Assembly: GCF_000003605.2 (NCBI RefSeq)
Contig: NW_003109080.1
Coordinates: 367,715-401,136 of the forward strand
Length of the DNA stretch: 33,422 nucleotides
Direction: 5' to 3'
Source: Saccoglossus kowalevskii
Taxonomy: Eukaryota; Hemichordata; Enteropneusta; Harrimaniidae
Shown here in pieces: positions 31,800 through 33,422 of the stretch. Position numbers and translations under genes: made by a program. The notes under the pieces were generated by a model. It searched no databases, was not told where the DNA came from, and saw only the letters and a program-made list of their open reading frames with translations. How positions within the stretch are numbered: position 1 is the stretch's first letter; each line of letters starts with the position of its first letter.

Positions 31800-33422
31800 T
31801 TTCTGAGACGTGACGCACATGATACACACATATATATGTCTAACAGTGTAAATAAAAAGAAAGTTTACGATTTTCAATTAATCACTGCTATTTGTCTGCG
31901 AGTGATGTTTTTTTGTTTTGTTAGAACAACAAGTTTTCGAACGATATTATTATGATTGATATCACGTCAGACCAGTTATTGTCTAATTGAATATGCAATA
32001 GTCTGAATGTTATTTTGAAGCCCACAAAGAGAGGCGAATCATGATTGTAACGATTAATAATTTACAAATTATAATTATAGTGAATTTTGTCTTCCCCGGG
32101 AAGGGGATGGGAGCTAAATTCCACAGAGGGTCCATCAAAGCATGCATCCATTACTCAACTCGATCTAATAGAACGTCTCTCATCTACGCAGCCAGTAATA
32201 GACATAGAGGGCGCTAAGCCAGCGGCTCCGGCTCCGGCGGAAAACAATTATTCTAGTTTGATCATGATGACCTTATTGGATATAATATTTCATCGTTAAT
32301 TTCAAATATCTATAATATCTCCTCATGGAATAAATGGTCAGTTTTGTAATTACAAAGATGTTTGGAAATTATAATCGAATTTGTTTGATCAGATTCGAGT
32401 TTCCAGCCCTCGTCTCATCTCCATTAGCTGTTCAGTATTCAAGTTTGTGTAAGCTTCCCACTACTGTATTGTCGTCCCGGGGGGTGGGGGTGGGGTGAAG
32501 AACTGGAATCAAGTCAATGTGGGATGTCCGTCTAACATACAACGAGTAATTTCCTTCAATGTTAAGTGGTTAGTCATTTGCATATCAGTTATACCCGGTA
32601 CTGAAACAAATTGTTATTTTTTTGTCAATACCTAATAACTAATGTTATTATACATTTCCATATGCAACAGGTGCTTCACACCACAGGAGATATATTCAGT
32701 TTGCCAGCCTATTCAACATCTAGGAAATGTTGAAAAAAATATAATCACGCGCATACATGTATTGCACTTTTTAATGTTTAGCCTATAAAGTAATATTTCA
32801 CTTTTAAGTTTATTGCGTTCGATGGAATGTTCACAATAAATCTAGCAACTCTAAAAACAATTTACCGGGGTATATAAAGGGTCTTTGTGTCATCATTTTT
32901 AAACAGTCGAAAAGTGGAAAATGAGTATGTAGGACGTACAAGTAAATTTCATACAAGTATTCTTATGTGATGTAAAACAATATATATTTTTTTTCAATTG
33001 ACCTAATAATTGATTACCGTGAATGGATGAAGTCTATCAGCCGGTACGCAGCCAAGCGTTTTGACCGTTAATGGGCGCGATTATTAGATTTGAGTATCGC
33101 CACCAACGGCACGAAAACCTGTCTTTATATAAATGCGGGAGTGATGTTGTAATTTCTCACGGTATTTTCTTTTTGTGTTATTCTAGAATTTTGGGCAAAA
33201 ATCATAATTTAAAATGATGAACTAATATGCAGGTCTCAAATGCAAAGTTGTCCTATAGGTTTTTGATCAAAAATCAACGAATGTATTAAAATATCACAGT
33301 CAGCTGGCGCACACGTGATAATAAAATAAATACGATATTTACTACATGGGGGCCGCCATCTTGAATGACGCATACAACTAAATAAGAGACAAGTTGTGAA
33401 ACGCGTTTTTCAGATTCCTACA
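31800..33422. other. Non-coding DNA to the window end, no gene recognised
   Basis: No supported coding region; the 70-codon frame at 32087-32299 is unrecognised. A TATA-box-like TATATAAAGG is at 32871-32880, and a YY1-like GGCCGCCATCTTG is at 33351-33363. Either could mark a promoter, but no gene follows within the window. Confidence 0.4.

Noticed and set aside
1..33422. CRISPR arrays, bacterial operons, phage or plasmid features
   Set aside because: The repeats are dispersed transposon copies, not regularly spaced; genes have introns and polyadenylation signals, so the DNA is animal nuclear.

Overview
This window is animal nuclear DNA. It is AT-rich, with long non-coding stretches, GT-AG introns, canonical AATAAA signals, microsatellites and many short non-autonomous DNA transposons. 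There is nothing bacterial or viral in the layout. The protein content (a full-length ZNFX1-type helicase and a small family of GT-B glycosyltransferases) and the MITE-rich spacers suggest a marine invertebrate, for example a hemichordate, cephalochordate or mollusc. I cannot fix the phylum from the sequence alone.

Layout. (1) 1-1880: non-coding, with a 196-bp Harbinger-like MITE, ending in a clear splice acceptor. (2) 1917-7706, plus strand: a ZNFX1 orthologue whose whole coding region is one uninterrupted exon. (3) 7.7-10.3 kb: 3' flank with a TTA microsatellite and diverged repeats. (4) 10.3-25.6 kb: three minus-strand glycosyltransferase (GT4-like) paralogues, here called A, B and C. Each can be read as two exons with a phase-2 intron at the same position. 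A and B are recent copies within a tandem segmental duplication that also carries non-coding blocks; C is older. (5) 25.6-33.4 kb: no convincing gene, but a dense patchwork of short dispersed and nested repeats.

How the parts relate. ZNFX1 proteins are RNA-binding SF1 helicases with antiviral or small-RNA roles in animals. The GT4-like proteins have no known partner here. Relatives of group-1 glycosyltransferase domains have been reported fused to NACHT/NB-ARC receptors in corals, so an immune link is possible but is only inference.

The most informative structure is the A/B duplication. Three insertions are present in one copy and absent from the other, each with a matching target duplication and an empty site in the sister copy. 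One is a MITE in A at 13995-14175. The other two are in B, at 20106-20750 and 20791-20919. A second notable family is a roughly 155-bp TTAA-flanked MITE in five copies, one of which is split by a 162-bp insertion bounded by GATGG. The 5' ends of all three glycosyltransferase genes are unresolved. In each, the frame stays open upstream of the proposed ATG to a plausible acceptor, so longer proteins with extra N-terminal exons are possible.
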